DNA from: Azohydromonas caseinilytica
Lineage (GTDB): Bacteria; Pseudomonadota; Gammaproteobacteria; Burkholderiales; Burkholderiaceae_C
Assembly: GCF_012927045.1 (NCBI RefSeq)
Contig: NZ_JABBFW010000033.1
Location: 1 to 60,568 of the forward strand
Length of the DNA: 60,568 nucleotides
Direction of reading: 5' to 3'
Position 1 is the first letter of the stretch, and the number at the start of each line of letters is the position of its first letter. The notes under the pieces were generated by a model. The model had not been told where the DNA came from, made no database searches, and saw only the letters and a list, made by a program, of their open reading frames with translations. Both the position numbers and the translations under genes were made by a program. Positions 1 through 9,037 of this stretch are shown one piece after another.

Positions 1-2
1 AG

Positions 3-113
3 CAGTTCAGCAACCTCGACCCCTGGGGCGCGATGCTGCACTACATCAGCGATCGCATCGCGCCGTCCTTGCGCGCTTCTCCTGTACCTCCCGGCCTTCC
101 GGCAACGGGGTAA
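3..113 (+). CDS. 3' end of an unidentified protein (partial)
   Basis: An open frame runs in from the left edge and stops at TAA 111-113, giving the last 36 residues of a plus-strand protein. The visible part includes NLDPWGAMLHYISDRIAP followed by a proline-rich tail. I do not recognise the family. It would be convergent with the phospholipid genes to the right, and a REP-like repeat follows its stop codon, which fits an intergenic position. The reading is supported by codon composition only, so it could be chance; the missing upstream sequence would settle it. Confidence 0.45.
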   Translation, partial: QFSNLDPWGAMLHYISDRIAPSLRASPVPPGLPATG

Positions 114-160
114 CTGCCGGATTTAGGCTGATTGGAATTCCACCTGGGTCGTGAAATGAC

Positions 161-257
161 CCGTTCGCACTGAGGTATCGAAGTGCGAATCCGTGGGCTG
201 CGCGATGGTTGCACCCCGGCGAGGGCCGTTCACCCTTCGATACCTCAGGGCAAACGG
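161..257. repeat. REP-like inverted repeat, family B copy 1
   Basis: Two inverted arms each carry the core CTGAGGTATCGAAG or its complement. The left arm folds into a hairpin with stem TTCGCACT / AGTGCGAA around the loop GAGGTATCGA. The flanks, including GTCGTGAAATGACC on the left, match those of copy 2 near 33.97 kb, so these two belong to a longer subtype. It occupies the intergenic space between the partial gene at the left edge and the cytidylyltransferase gene. Confidence 0.85.
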
Positions 258-280
258 AATACTTCATCACGGCATGAGCG

Positions 281-1222
281 TTACGGCGTCCAGAAGTAGC
301 GCACGAGGTGGGAGAACACCGGCGCGGCGAAGGTGATGGAGTCCAGCCGGTCCATGTAGCCGCCGTGGCCGGCGATGCCGTGGCCCCAGTCCTTGGCGCC
401 CAGCGAGCGCTTGACCGCCGACATCACCAGCCCGCTCAGCACGCCGCAGGCCACGATCTGCGCCGCCATCAGCGCCGCCACCCAGGGCCCGAAGGGCGTG
501 ACGCCGTGCAGCGCCGCGCCCAGCACGACGGTCGTGAGCGCGCCGCCGATCAGCCCCTCCCAGGTCTTGTTCGGGCTCAGCCGCGGCACCAGCTTGTGCC
601 GCCCGAACAGCTTGCCGAACACGTACTGCAGCACGTCGCTGATCTGCACCGTGAAGGTGAAGAAGAACAGCAGCTCGACGTTGCGGCCTTCGAAGCCGGG
701 GATGCGCAGCATCAGCAGCGCCGGCGCGTGGCTCACGCCGTACACGGCGGCCATGAGCGCGAAGATGATGCGGGCGTTGCGCGACAGGAAATCCTCCGTG
801 TCCTGCGCCAGCGCCGAGGCCGAGGAGATCAGCCCGAACATGTAGACCGGGATGAAGATGGCGAACAGGCCGTACCACTGCACCCCCAGCAGCACGTACT
901 GCACCGGCAGCGCCACGAAGAAGGCCAGGAACAGCGCCCAGTAGTCGCTGGACTTCGTCGGCGTGAGCGTGAGGAACTCGCGCAGCGCCATGAACGAGGA
1001 AAAGCCGAACACCACCACGGTGGCCAGCGGCCCCAGCGCCATGGCCACGAACAGCACCGCCACCATCACCCACCAGGCGCGGATGCGGGCATTGAGGTTG
1101 TGCACCGTCTCGCTGGCGCCGCCGGTGCGCGCGTGCAGCACGGCGCCGATGAGGGAGGCGATCACCAGGATCGCCAGCAGCAGCGCGCCGGTGCGCAGGA
1201 AGTACGGGCTCAGCGTGGGCAT
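281..1222 (-). CDS. CdsA-type phosphatidate cytidylyltransferase (YnbB-like)
   Basis: A 313-residue integral membrane enzyme that would make CDP-diacylglycerol from phosphatidate and CTP. The family signature is clear at about residues 268-294: S-x-x-KR, then KD, then GHGGYMDRLD. Several hydrophobic segments fill the N-terminal two thirds. It is the last gene of a three-gene minus-strand set with a CDP-alcohol phosphatidyltransferase and a PlsC-type acyltransferase; only 4 nt separate it from the latter. The grouping recalls the ynbAB-type accessory phospholipid modules, so this may be a second cytidylyltransferase, with the housekeeping cdsA elsewhere. Chosen start is ATG at 1222. Confidence 0.88.
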   Translation of the reverse strand: MPTLSPYFLRTGALLLAILVIASLIGAVLHARTGGASETVHNLNARIRAWWVMVAVLFVAMALGPLATVVVFGFSSFMALREFLTLTPTKSSDYWALFLAFFVALPVQYVLLGVQWYGLFAIFIPVYMFGLISSASALAQDTEDFLSRNARIIFALMAAVYGVSHAPALLMLRIPGFEGRNVELLFFFTFTVQISDVLQYVFGKLFGRHKLVPRLSPNKTWEGLIGGALTTVVLGAALHGVTPFGPWVAALMAAQIVACGVLSGLVMSAVKRSLGAKDWGHGIAGHGGYMDRLDSITFAAPVFSHLVRYFWTP

Positions 1223-1226
1223 GGCA

Positions 1227-1835
1227 TCAGCCTTGGGCCAGCGCGCACACCGCGTCGCGCATGCGGGCGAGGAACGAGGCCTTGTCCTCGCCGGGCTGCC
1301 GCGCCTGCGCGCTGCCGAAGTGCACCCGGCACATCAGCGGCAGCGGCACCGGCGCGCCCTTGGGCCACGAGCGGTACAGGTTCTCCAGGTAGGCCGGCAC
1401 CAGCGCCACGCCGGGATGCGCCTGCGCCAGGTGGTAGAGGCCGGACTTGAAGGGCGCGGGCAGCGGCTGCGTGCCGCGCGTGCCCTCGGGGAAGACGATG
1501 AGCGAGTCGCCGGCGGCCAGCGCCGCGTGCAGCGGCTCCAGCGCCTGGGCACCGCCGGCGACGCGGTCGATCAGCACCACGCGCAGCAGCCGTTGCGCGA
1601 CGTAGCGGCGCAGCGGCGTGGCGTCCCAGTAGTCGGCGCCGGCCACGGGGCGGACCAGGGCGCGCTGGTGGGCGGGCAGCGCCGCCAGCAGCATCAGCGT
1701 GTCGAGGTGGCTGCTGTGGTTGGCGAAGATGACGCAGGGCAGCTGCAGCGGCACGTCGAAGGCGGCACGCCCGCCGACGATCCAGTGCACCAGCGTGAGC
1801 AGCGCGTCGCGCTGCAGGCGGTGCCAGGCGTTCAT
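1227..1835 (-). CDS. PlsC-type 1-acyl-glycerol-3-phosphate acyltransferase
   Basis: A 202-residue acyltransferase expected to transfer an acyl chain to a lysophospholipid at the inner membrane. The HX4D catalytic motif is at residues 40-45 (H-SSHL-D) and the FPEGTR substrate-binding motif at 115-120. The start ATG at 1835 overlaps the stop of the upstream CDP-alcohol phosphatidyltransferase by 4 nt (ATGA), which argues against longer starts and for translational coupling. It has a short N-terminal hydrophobic region and no signal peptide. It could be a specialised paralogue rather than the main PlsC, given its place in a small accessory lipid operon. Confidence 0.88.
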   Translation of the reverse strand: MNAWHRLQRDALLTLVHWIVGGRAAFDVPLQLPCVIFANHSSHLDTLMLLAALPAHQRALVRPVAGADYWDATPLRRYVAQRLLRVVLIDRVAGGAQALEPLHAALAAGDSLIVFPEGTRGTQPLPAPFKSGLYHLAQAHPGVALVPAYLENLYRSWPKGAPVPLPLMCRVHFGSAQARQPGEDKASFLARMRDAVCALAQG

Positions 1836-2452
1836 GGCGTGCCTGCGGCCCGCAGCCGCCGCGCCAGGGCGTGGGTGCGCGTGGCGCAGGTGAGCACGCT
1901 GCCTGCGGCGATGGCGGCCACCGCCACGCGCAGCGGCCACGGTGCCGTGACGAAGGGCTGCAGCAGGCCCGCCGCGGTGAGCAGCGCCATGCGGTGCTGC
2001 TTGGCCATGGGGCCGCGGAAGTCGTGGCCCTGGCCGCAGGCGGCGCCGAAGACGCGCACGTAGGCGGTGAGCGCCGCGGCCAGCGCGCCGAACCAGCCCA
2101 GGGCCGGCCAGCCGCAGGCGTGGCCGGCGGCCACGATCAGCAGCGAATCGGCGATGCGGTCGGGGAACTCGTTGTAGATCACACCCAGCGCCGTCTGCCG
2201 GCCATGCTCGACCGCCACCATGCCGTCGAACAGGTTGCACAGCAGCCGGCCCTGGATGCAGGCCGCCGCCGCCAGGGTCCACCAGCCGCCGGCCCACAGC
2301 GCCGCGGCGCCCGCGGCGGCAAAGGCGATGCTCAGCACCGAGATCTGGTTGGGGCTCACGCCCCGCGCGGCCAGGGCACGCGCCAGCGCGCGGGCCCAGG
2401 CCGTGCCGCGCACGCGCAGCTCGCGGCGGTCGCCGGAAATGGGCGATGTCAT
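1832..2452 (-). CDS. CDP-alcohol phosphatidyltransferase, noncanonical active site (YnbA-like)
   Basis: A 206-residue membrane enzyme that would join a CDP-activated lipid to an alcohol, first gene of the three-gene lipid module. The classic motif DxxDGxxAR...GxxxDxxxD is present but altered: N73-L-F-D76-G77 in the first half and G90-V-I-Y-N94-E-F-P-D98 in the second, so two of the four metal-site aspartates are asparagine. From memory E. coli YnbA shows the same Asp-to-Asn changes, which suggests a divergent subfamily rather than a dead enzyme. Substrate unknown. The following acyltransferase gene overlaps by 4 nt. Confidence 0.82.
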   Translation of the reverse strand: MTSPISGDRRELRVRGTAWARALARALAARGVSPNQISVLSIAFAAAGAAALWAGGWWTLAAAACIQGRLLCNLFDGMVAVEHGRQTALGVIYNEFPDRIADSLLIVAAGHACGWPALGWFGALAAALTAYVRVFGAACGQGHDFRGPMAKQHRMALLTAAGLLQPFVTAPWPLRVAVAAIAAGSVLTCATRTHALARRLRAAGTP

Positions 2453-2562
2453 GACGGCCTGCCTCCCTTGGTTCAGGTGGCCGCCATCGTAAGGCGATGC
2501 GGACGCGACGGCTTCGTACCCGTTGCGTCCTCACCAAATAGGCTCTGAAGCCTTCCGCGGCC

Positions 2563-3246
2563 TCAGAGCGGCGCGGCCAGGTCCATGGTCCAGTACATGC
2601 GGTAGGTGCTGGCGCTGTTGCTGACGCAGGCCACACCCACGTGCCTGAAGGCGGGCTTCATGAGGTTGGCGCAGTGGCCGGGGCTGGCCATCCAGCCGTC
2701 CACCACCTGCTGCACCGAGGTCTGGCCGGCGGCGATGTTCTCGCCCCAGGTGCGCCAGCTGTAGCCGGCCTGCGTGATGCGCGTGCCCGCGCTGCTGCCG
2801 TCCGAGCCGGTGTGGCTGAAGAAGTTCTTGCTGGCCATGTCCTTGGAATGCCGCGCCGCGGCGCTCTGCAGCGGGTCGTTCCAGGTGAGCGCCGTGGTCG
2901 GGGCGAAGCTGCCGTAGCTGCCGCAACTGGCGCCGCGCGCGCGGTAGGCGTTGATGCGCTGCATCAGCTCGGCCTGGAAGTTCGCCAGGCCGCAGTTGCT
3001 GCCGGCAACGACGGCCATGGCGCTTTCGCTGGGCAGCTCCGCGCCGGACGCCTCGGGCAGGCCCGCCGCCGGCGTCTCGCCCAGCGCCTGCGCCGAGGTG
3101 GAGGAGCTCACGGCCTGGGCCACGGTCTCGGGTGCCGTATCCGGCTCGTCGCCGCCGCCGCAAGCGGCCAGGCCGGCGGCCAGCACGAGGGCCATGGCGC
3201 TGCCGAGCCGAAAGGGAAGGTTCAGGGAAGAAGCAGAAATCGTCAT
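2563..3246 (-). CDS. CAP-domain (SCP/PR1-like) lipoprotein
   Basis: A 227-residue exported protein. The N-terminus has a hydrophobic stretch ending in the lipobox LAAC with C29, so it should be lipidated. A linker of about 50 residues precedes a CAP domain from about residue 82, recognisable by FQAELMQRINAYRARG, the HSKDMA and FFSHTG histidine blocks, and WGENIA followed by W-x-x-SPGHC. Bacterial CAP proteins are secreted or surface proteins of mostly unknown activity. Start chosen at ATG 3246 because it gives the intact signal sequence; a longer frame upstream has no signal-like start. It is transcribed alone, and a GC-rich 7-nt tandem repeat lies in its upstream region. Confidence 0.85.
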   Translation of the reverse strand: MTISASSLNLPFRLGSAMALVLAAGLAACGGGDEPDTAPETVAQAVSSSTSAQALGETPAAGLPEASGAELPSESAMAVVAGSNCGLANFQAELMQRINAYRARGASCGSYGSFAPTTALTWNDPLQSAAARHSKDMASKNFFSHTGSDGSSAGTRITQAGYSWRTWGENIAAGQTSVQQVVDGWMASPGHCANLMKPAFRHVGVACVSNSASTYRMYWTMDLAAPL

Positions 3247-3363
3247 GCCGGCAGCATCGGCCGGCCCGACGCGGGCGCGCTTCAGGATGAAACGCCCAGA
3301 GGCCAGCCGCAACCTCCGGCCACAAACACGAGCTTGAAATGTGGCGTGGCGTGAACTATGGAC

Positions 3364-3412
3364 GCCGCGGGCCGCGGGCCGCGGGCCGCGGGCCGCGGCC
3401 CGCGGGCCGCGC
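3364..3412. repeat. Tandem 7-nt repeat (GCCGCGG)n
   Basis: Five perfect copies of GCCGCGG from 3364 to 3398 are followed by one CCCGCGG copy and a degenerate GCCGCGC. The tract sits between the stop of the small membrane protein gene and the start of the CAP lipoprotein gene (both minus strand). It is rich in SacII-like CCGCGG palindromes and can fold on itself. Confidence 0.9.
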
Positions 3413-3419
3413 CGCGCCG

Positions 3420-3605
3420 CTACAGCACCAGCGCCAGCCGCTCCAGCGCGATGACGCCGAAGAAGCCCAGGCCGGCGATCACGGTCCACTTCACGATCAC
3501 GACGCCGCGCCGGCGCCAGCGCACGTCGCGCGTGCCGATGTACATCGCGAAGCACAGCAGCCCGGCCACCAGCAGCAGTCCGAAGACGAGGCGAAAGATC
3601 AGCAT
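3420..3605 (-). CDS. Small two-helix membrane protein downstream of lpxC
   Basis: A 61-residue protein with two hydrophobic helices, about residues 3-23 and 38-55, separated by the basic segment RDVRWRRRG. It lies 19 nt after lpxC in the same direction and is probably cotranscribed. No known domain is recognisable and the function is unknown. The size, hydrophobic pattern and position make it look like a genuine small gene rather than a chance frame. Confidence 0.6.
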   Translation of the reverse strand: MLIFRLVFGLLLVAGLLCFAMYIGTRDVRWRRRGVVIVKWTVIAGLGFFGVIALERLALVL

Positions 3606-3624
3606 GTCGGGCGGGTCAGCGGCT

Positions 3625-4560
3625 TCACCAGGCCGAAGCCAGCTGCGTGAAGCCCTGCGGCGCCTGGCGCTCGTCGTCGAAGCTCACGATCTCCCAGGCG
3701 CCGCGGTCGTCCAGCAGCGCGCGCAGCAGCTTGTTGTTGAGGGCGTGGCCGCTCTTGTAGGCGCTGTAGGCGGCCAGCAGCGGGTGGCCGGCGATGTAGA
3801 GGTCGCCCATGGCGTCGAGGATCTTGTGCTTGACGAACTCGTCGTCGTAGCGCAGCCCGTCGGCATTGAGCACGCGGGTGTCGTCCACCACGATGGCGTT
3901 GTCCATGCTGCCGCCCAGGCTCAGGCCGCGCGCGCGCATGGCGTCCACGTCCTTGGTGAAGCCGAAGGTGCGCGCGCGGGCGATGTCGCGCTGGTAGCGG
4001 CCCGAGCCCAGGTCGAACTCCACGCGCTGGCCGGTGGAGTCCACGGCCGGGTGCTTGAACTCGATCTCGAAGCTCAGCCGGTAGCCGTGGTACGGATCGA
4101 GCCGTGCCCACTTCAGCGCCGCGCCCTCGCCCTCGCGCACCTCCACCGGCTTGAGCACGCGGATGAAGCGCTTGGGCGCGTTCTGCTCGACCACGCCGGC
4201 GCTCTGCAGCAGGAACACGAAGCTCGCGGCCGAGCCGTCGAGGATGGGCACTTCCTCGTTGGTGATGTCGATGAGCAGGTTGTCGATGCCCAGGCCGCAG
4301 CAGGCCGACATCACATGCTCGATGGTGTGCACCTTGGGCGCGCCGGGGTCGCCGCCGGGGGAGATGGTGGAGGCCAGCCGCGTGTCGCACACGGCCTGCG
4401 CGTTGACGGGGATGTCCACCGGCACGGGCAGGTCGATGCGGCGAAAGACGATGCCGGTGTCCGGCGGCGCCGGGCGCAGCGTCAGCTCCACCTTGTGGCC
4501 GCCGTGCAGGCCCACGCCGACGGCCCGGGTGAGCGACTTGAGGGTGCGTTGCTTGAGCAT
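3625..4560 (-). CDS. lpxC: UDP-3-O-acyl-N-acetylglucosamine deacetylase LpxC
   Basis: A 311-residue zinc amidase catalysing the committed step of lipid A synthesis. Zinc ligands H82 (in [15 protein letters not shown]), H245 and D249 (in [13 protein letters not shown]) and the catalytic H272 (SGHALNN) are all present, with E81 as general base. The ATG at 4560 gives MLKQRTLK, the usual family N-terminus; the frame is open further upstream but reaches into the ftsZ terminator region. It lies after ftsZ as in many proteobacteria, but a terminator in between suggests its own promoter in the 100 nt before the start. Presence confirms a Gram-negative envelope. Confidence 0.97.
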   Translation of the reverse strand: MLKQRTLKSLTRAVGVGLHGGHKVELTLRPAPPDTGIVFRRIDLPVPVDIPVNAQAVCDTRLASTISPGGDPGAPKVHTIEHVMSACCGLGIDNLLIDITNEEVPILDGSAASFVFLLQSAGVVEQNAPKRFIRVLKPVEVREGEGAALKWARLDPYHGYRLSFEIEFKHPAVDSTGQRVEFDLGSGRYQRDIARARTFGFTKDVDAMRARGLSLGGSMDNAIVVDDTRVLNADGLRYDDEFVKHKILDAMGDLYIAGHPLLAAYSAYKSGHALNNKLLRALLDDRGAWEIVSFDDERQAPQGFTQLASAW

Positions 4561-4654
4561 GCCGGGATTTTCCCTGATGCGCGCGCGCCGCAGCGCGTCA
4601 GGGCCAAGCAAAGAACGGCAAAGAAACGTGAACTCGTGAAGGGGCCGCCCCAAG

Positions 4655-4680
4655 CAAAAGGGCCGCCTCGCGGCGGCCCT
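4655..4680 (-). terminator. Rho-independent terminator after ftsZ
   Basis: A perfect 9-bp stem (AGGGCCGCC / GGCGGCCCT) with a 4-nt loop lies at 4659-4680. On the minus strand it is followed directly by TTTTGCTTG, a short U-run. It sits 40 nt past the ftsZ stop and would end dcw transcription before lpxC. Confidence 0.8.
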
Positions 4681-4720
4681 GGATGCAGGCAGGTTCAGGA
4701 GACAGGCCGGAATTGCTGGC

Positions 4721-5905
4721 TCAGTCCGCCTGCTTGCGCAGGTAGGCCGGGATCTCGATCTCGTCCATGCCGTTGCTCGCCAGCGCGTCCACCTTGGCCG
4801 CGGCGCTGCGGCCGTGGCGCCAGACGCTGGGCACGCTGTAGTCGGCGGCGCCGGCCGGCGGCGCGGAGGCCAGGTTGTTGAGCACGGGCAGGTTGTCGGT
4901 GCCGGTGCGCGCGTTGCTGTGCACCATGCTGATCGCGGCCTGCGCGCGCTTGCTCGGGCTCAGGCCGGTGGCGATCACGGTCACGCGCAGCTTGTCGCCC
5001 AGGCTCTCGTCGTAGGCGGTGCCGTAGATGACATGCGCATCCTCCGCGGCGTAGCGGCGGATGGTGTTCATGGCGTTGCGCGACTCGGCCAGCTTGAAGG
5101 TGGCCTTGCTCGCGGCGATGAGCACCAGCACGCCGCGCGCGCCCGAGAGGTCGATGCCTTCGAGCAGCGGGCAGGCCACGGCGGCGTCGGCGGCCTTGTT
5201 GGCGCGGTCCGGGCCGCTGGCGGTGGCCGTGCCCATCATGGCCTTGCCCGGCTCGCTCATGACGGTCTTGACGTCCTCGAAGTCGACGTTGACCAGGCCG
5301 GGGATGTGGATGATGTCGCTGATGCCGCCCACGGCGTTGCGCAGCACGTCGTTGGCCTGGGCGAAGGCCTCGTCCTGCGTGATGTCGTCGCCCAGCGTCT
5401 CCAGCAGCTTCTCGTTGAGCACGACGATGAGGCTGTCCACGTTGGCTTCGAGCTCGTTGACGCCGGCGTCGGCCTGCTTCATGCGGCGCGCGCCCTCGAA
5501 CTCGAAGGGCTTGGTGACCACGCCCACGGTGAGGATGCCCATCTCCTTGGCCGCGCGCGCGATCACGGGCGCGGCACCGGTGCCGGTGCCGCCGCCCATG
5601 CCGGCGGTGATGAAGACCATGTGCGCACCCTCAAGCGTCTGCTTGATGCGGTCCACCGCCTCCTCCGCCGCGGCCTGGCCCTTGTCGGGCCGGCCGCCCG
5701 CACCCAGCCCGCTGGTGCCCAGCTGGATGGTGTGCTGTGCGCTGGAGCGATTGAGTGCTTGCGCATCGGTGTTGGCGACGATGAACTCCACGCCCTGTAC
5801 GCCCTGGGCAATCATGTGGTCCACGGCGTTGCCGCCGCCTCCACCGACCCCGATCACGCGGATCTGGGTGCCCTGGTCGAATTCCTCGATCATCTCGATA
5901 GCCAT
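4721..5905 (-). CDS. ftsZ: Cell division GTPase FtsZ
   Basis: The tubulin-like GTPase that forms the Z ring, 394 residues. The tubulin signature GGGTGTG is at residues 104-110, after the N-terminal [11 protein letters not shown] nucleotide-binding loop. The C-terminal peptide [14 protein letters not shown] (381-394) is the conserved tail that binds FtsA and ZipA. The ATG is preceded on the minus strand by the strong ribosome site AGGAGG at good spacing. It follows ftsA by 69 nt, and a hairpin terminator lies after it, so it is the last gene of the dcw transcript. Confidence 0.98.
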   Translation of the reverse strand: MAIEMIEEFDQGTQIRVIGVGGGGGNAVDHMIAQGVQGVEFIVANTDAQALNRSSAQHTIQLGTSGLGAGGRPDKGQAAAEEAVDRIKQTLEGAHMVFITAGMGGGTGTGAAPVIARAAKEMGILTVGVVTKPFEFEGARRMKQADAGVNELEANVDSLIVVLNEKLLETLGDDITQDEAFAQANDVLRNAVGGISDIIHIPGLVNVDFEDVKTVMSEPGKAMMGTATASGPDRANKAADAAVACPLLEGIDLSGARGVLVLIAASKATFKLAESRNAMNTIRRYAAEDAHVIYGTAYDESLGDKLRVTVIATGLSPSKRAQAAISMVHSNARTGTDNLPVLNNLASAPPAGAADYSVPSVWRHGRSAAAKVDALASNGMDEIEIPAYLRKQAD

Positions 5906-5974
5906 GGTTGCACCTCCTGATGTGCAAGTGTCCGTACGTTGGCCCAGCCGGGAAGCCTGCCGTGCCCGGCGTTC

Positions 5975-7204
5975 TCAAAAGTTCCCAAGAAACCAGTCGC
6001 GCGCGCGACCGAACATCGTTTTCACGGAGCCGGCCTGCGCCGCGGCCTTGATGCCGCGTGCACGGGCCAGCCGTGCCTCCTCCAGCAAACCCATCACGGT
6101 GGCCGACCGGGGGTTGGCCACCATGTCGTGCAGGGCGCCGTGATAGGTCGGCAGCCCCTTGCGCACGGGTTTCAGAAAAATGTCCTCGCCCAATTCCACC
6201 ATGCCCGGCATCACGGCCGATCCGCCGGTGATGACGATGCCGCTGGAGAGCAGCTCCTCGTAGCCGCTGTCGCGGATGACCTGGTGCACCAGCGAGAAGA
6301 TCTCCTCCACGCGCGGCTCGATCACGCCCGCCAGCGCCTGGCGCGAGAGCATGCGCGGTCCGCGGTCGCCCAGGCCCGGCACCTCGACCTGCTCGGCCGG
6401 GTCGGCCAGCAGCTGCTTGGCCACGCCGAACTCGACCTTGATCTCCTCGGCGTCCTTGGTCGGCGTGCGCAGCGCCATGGCGATGTCGCTGGTGATGAGG
6501 TCGCCCGCGATGGGGATCACGGCCGTGTGGCGGATGGAGCCGCCGGTGAAGATGGCCACGTCGGTGGTGCCCGCGCCGATGTCCACCAGCGCCACGCCTA
6601 AAGCGCGCTCGTCCTCGGTGAGCACCGCCGCGCTGGAGGCGCTGGGATTGAGCATGAGCTGCTCCACCTCCAGCCCGCAGCGGCGCACGCACTTGACGAT
6701 GTTCTCCGCCGCGCTCTGCGCGCCGGTGACGATGTGTACCTTGACCTCCAGCCGCCCGCCGCTCATGCCGATGGGCTCCTTGACCTCGTGACCGTCGATC
6801 ACGAACTCCTGCGGCTCCACCAGCAGCACCTTCTGGTCGTTGGGGATGTTGATGGCCTTGGCCGTGTCCACCACGCGCGCCACGTCCACCGGCGTGACCT
6901 CCTTGTCGCGCACGATGACCATGCCGGTGGAGTTCTGGCCGCGGATGTGGCTGCCGGTGATGCCGGTGTAGACGCGGCCGATCTTGCAGTCGGCCATCAT
7001 CTCGGCTTCCTTGAGCGCCTGCTGGATGCTCTGCACCGTGGCGTCGATGTTGACCACCACGCCGCGCTTGAGCCCGTGCGACGAGGCCACTCCCAAGCCT
7101 GCCACCCGCAGCTCGCCACCGGGCAACACCTCGGCCACCACCGCCATCACCTTGGCGGTTCCGATGTCCAGCCCGACCACAAGATCCTTGTATTCCTTGG
7201 CCAT
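5975..7204 (-). CDS. ftsA: Cell division protein FtsA
   Basis: An actin-like ATPase of 409 residues that tethers FtsZ to the membrane. The phosphate loop motif VGLDIGTAKV is near residue 10 and a second nucleotide loop, VDIGAGTTDVAIF, lies mid-protein. The C-terminus (KTMFGRARDWFLGNF) is the amphipathic membrane-targeting helix. The ATG at 7204 begins MAKEYKDLVVG, the family norm, and lies 8 nt after ftsQ. The longer frame upstream overlaps ftsQ and is not the gene. Confidence 0.97.
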   Translation of the reverse strand: MAKEYKDLVVGLDIGTAKVMAVVAEVLPGGELRVAGLGVASSHGLKRGVVVNIDATVQSIQQALKEAEMMADCKIGRVYTGITGSHIRGQNSTGMVIVRDKEVTPVDVARVVDTAKAINIPNDQKVLLVEPQEFVIDGHEVKEPIGMSGGRLEVKVHIVTGAQSAAENIVKCVRRCGLEVEQLMLNPSASSAAVLTEDERALGVALVDIGAGTTDVAIFTGGSIRHTAVIPIAGDLITSDIAMALRTPTKDAEEIKVEFGVAKQLLADPAEQVEVPGLGDRGPRMLSRQALAGVIEPRVEEIFSLVHQVIRDSGYEELLSSGIVITGGSAVMPGMVELGEDIFLKPVRKGLPTYHGALHDMVANPRSATVMGLLEEARLARARGIKAAAQAGSVKTMFGRARDWFLGNF

Positions 7205-7212
7205 TGCCTGCC

Positions 7213-8031
7213 CTATTTGCTTTTCTTCACTGCCGCCACCGGCAGCGTGGTCGTAATTCCCTGGAGCCGCACGACGTAGCCGTCCTTGTGCCTCAGATCG
7301 GCATATTGCAGCGGTCTTCCGTAATTCGTCGTGACCTGCGGCAGCGTGCGCACGAAACGTTCGCTGCGCGCGGCGATGTCCACGTCGGTGCCACGGCCGA
7401 GCTCGACCTGCGCGCCGCGGCCCGGGCCGGCGCCGTTGCCCGTGCCCAGCTCCACGCTCCACGAGCCGCGCTGGCTCAGCCGCAGCCGCCTGATGCCGCC
7501 CATGGGCGCGAACACCGGGGCCAGCCGCTCGTACAGGCCGAGCATGCGCATGGCGCTGTCCTCGCCGCCTTCAAACACGGGCAGGCCCTCGTCCTCCACG
7601 TCCCCGACGTTGGCCTCGAAGATCTCGCCCTGCGTGCTCACCAGCCGGTCCGCGCCCTCCTCGCCGCCGGCCCAGATGGCCGCGGCGCGGTGCTCCAGCA
7701 GCCGCACCTCCAGCCGGTTGGGGAAGACGCGGTGCAGCACCGCCTGGCGCACCCAGGGCAGCGCCTCGAAGGCCTCGCGCGCGGCCTGCAGGTCCAGCGT
7801 GAAGAAGTTGCCGCGCAGCTGTGGCACGGCCTCGTTGCGCAACTGCGCGGGGTTGCTGCGCTCGAACTCGCCGTCCACGCTGACGACGCGCAGCGCGAAG
7901 AGGGGCAGCCGCGACGCCCACTGCGCCGCCACGCCCAGCAGCGCCAGCAGCACCGCCGCGTAGATCAGGCTGGCCACCGCGTTGGTGAGCCGCACGTCGG
8001 GCGGCAGCGGGACCGTTGCACGAGCAGCCAT
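7213..8031 (-). CDS. ftsQ: Cell division protein FtsQ
   Basis: A bitopic divisome protein of 272 residues. One transmembrane helix (about residues 18-36) follows a short cytoplasmic tail. A periplasmic POTRA domain starts near FALRVVSVDGEFERSN, and the FtsQ/DivIB beta domain follows (LPWVRQAVLHRVFPNRLEVRLLEH). It links FtsB and FtsL to the divisome. Spacing is 19 nt after ddl and 8 nt before ftsA, as expected for one operon. Confidence 0.95.
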   Translation of the reverse strand: MAARATVPLPPDVRLTNAVASLIYAAVLLALLGVAAQWASRLPLFALRVVSVDGEFERSNPAQLRNEAVPQLRGNFFTLDLQAAREAFEALPWVRQAVLHRVFPNRLEVRLLEHRAAAIWAGGEEGADRLVSTQGEIFEANVGDVEDEGLPVFEGGEDSAMRMLGLYERLAPVFAPMGGIRRLRLSQRGSWSVELGTGNGAGPGRGAQVELGRGTDVDIAARSERFVRTLPQVTTNYGRPLQYADLRHKDGYVVRLQGITTTLPVAAVKKSK

Positions 8032-8050
8032 GTGTCGTGTGCTCCCGCCC

Positions 8051-9028
8051 TCAGCCCCGCGCGCCGCCGTCCAGCGCGGCCGCGGCCAGCAGCCTCAGGC
8101 ACAGCTGTTCATAGGTTATGCCCGCAGCGCGCGCCGACATCGGCACCAGCGAGTGGCCCGTCATGCCCGGCGAGGTGTTCATCTCCAGCAGGAAGGGCGC
8201 GCCGTCGCTCGCGCGCAGCATCAGGTCGGCGCGGCCCCAGCCGCGGCAGCCCAGCGCGCGGTAGGCCTTGAGCACGATGTCCTGGACGCGCGCCTCCAGC
8301 GCGGCATCGAGCCCGCTGGGCACCAGGTACTTCACCTCGTCGGTGAAGTACTTGTTGTTGTAGTCGTAGCCCGCCGGCGGCGGCACGATGCGGATCACGG
8401 GCAGCGCCTGCGCCGTCTCGCCCTCACCCAGCACCGGGCAGGTCAGCTCCGCGCCCTGGATGAACTCCTCGCACAGCACCACGCTGTCGTGGCGCGCGGC
8501 CAGCTCCACGGCGGCGGCCAGCTGCGAGGCCTGCTCCACCTTGGTCATGCCGATGGACGAACCCTCGTGCGGCGGCTTGACGATCAGCGGCAGCCCCAGC
8601 TCGGCCACCACCGCGGCGAGGCGCTCGGGGCTGCACTCGGGGCGCCGCAGCACCACCTGGCGCGGCATGGGCAGGCCCTCGGCGGCCCACACGCGCTTGG
8701 TCATGACCTTGTCCATGGCGATGGCGCTGGCCATCACGCCCGAGCCCGTGTAGGGGATGCCCAGCAGCTCCAGCGCCCCTTGCACCGTGCCGTCCTCGCC
8801 GTGGCGGCCATGCAGAGCGATGAAGCAGCGCTCGAAACCGTCGGTCTCGAGTTCGGCCAGCGGGCGCTGCGCCGGGTCGAAGGCGTGGGCGTCCACGCCC
8901 TGCGACTGCAGCGCCTGCAGCACGCCGCCGCCCGACAGCAGCGAGATCTCGCGCTCGGCGGAGCTGCCGCCCATGAGCACCGCCACCTTGCCCAGCGCTT
9001 TCACATTCACGTTGACGTTCATGTCCAT
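8051..9028 (-). CDS. ddl: D-alanine--D-alanine ligase
   Basis: An ATP-grasp enzyme of 325 residues making the D-Ala-D-Ala dipeptide for MurF. Seen motifs include the N-terminal [14 protein letters not shown], the [12 protein letters not shown] signature, the [13 protein letters not shown] loop, and the C-terminal [15 protein letters not shown] metal site. It starts 9 nt after murC. The DdlB position between murC and ftsQ is standard for the cluster. A short N-terminal stretch ([10 protein letters not shown]) contains alternative in-frame starts. Confidence 0.97.
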   Translation of the reverse strand: MDMNVNVNVKALGKVAVLMGGSSAEREISLLSGGGVLQALQSQGVDAHAFDPAQRPLAELETDGFERCFIALHGRHGEDGTVQGALELLGIPYTGSGVMASAIAMDKVMTKRVWAAEGLPMPRQVVLRRPECSPERLAAVVAELGLPLIVKPPHEGSSIGMTKVEQASQLAAAVELAARHDSVVLCEEFIQGAELTCPVLGEGETAQALPVIRIVPPPAGYDYNNKYFTDEVKYLVPSGLDAALEARVQDIVLKAYRALGCRGWGRADLMLRASDGAPFLLEMNTSPGMTGHSLVPMSARAAGITYEQLCLRLLAAAALDGGARG

Positions 9029-9037
9029 GCCCCTCCC

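Noticed and set aside
46-270. Minus-strand 74-codon frame covering the first repeat
   Set aside because: It is the translation of a family B repeat (CPEVSKGE-type) without its own start signal or conserved domain.
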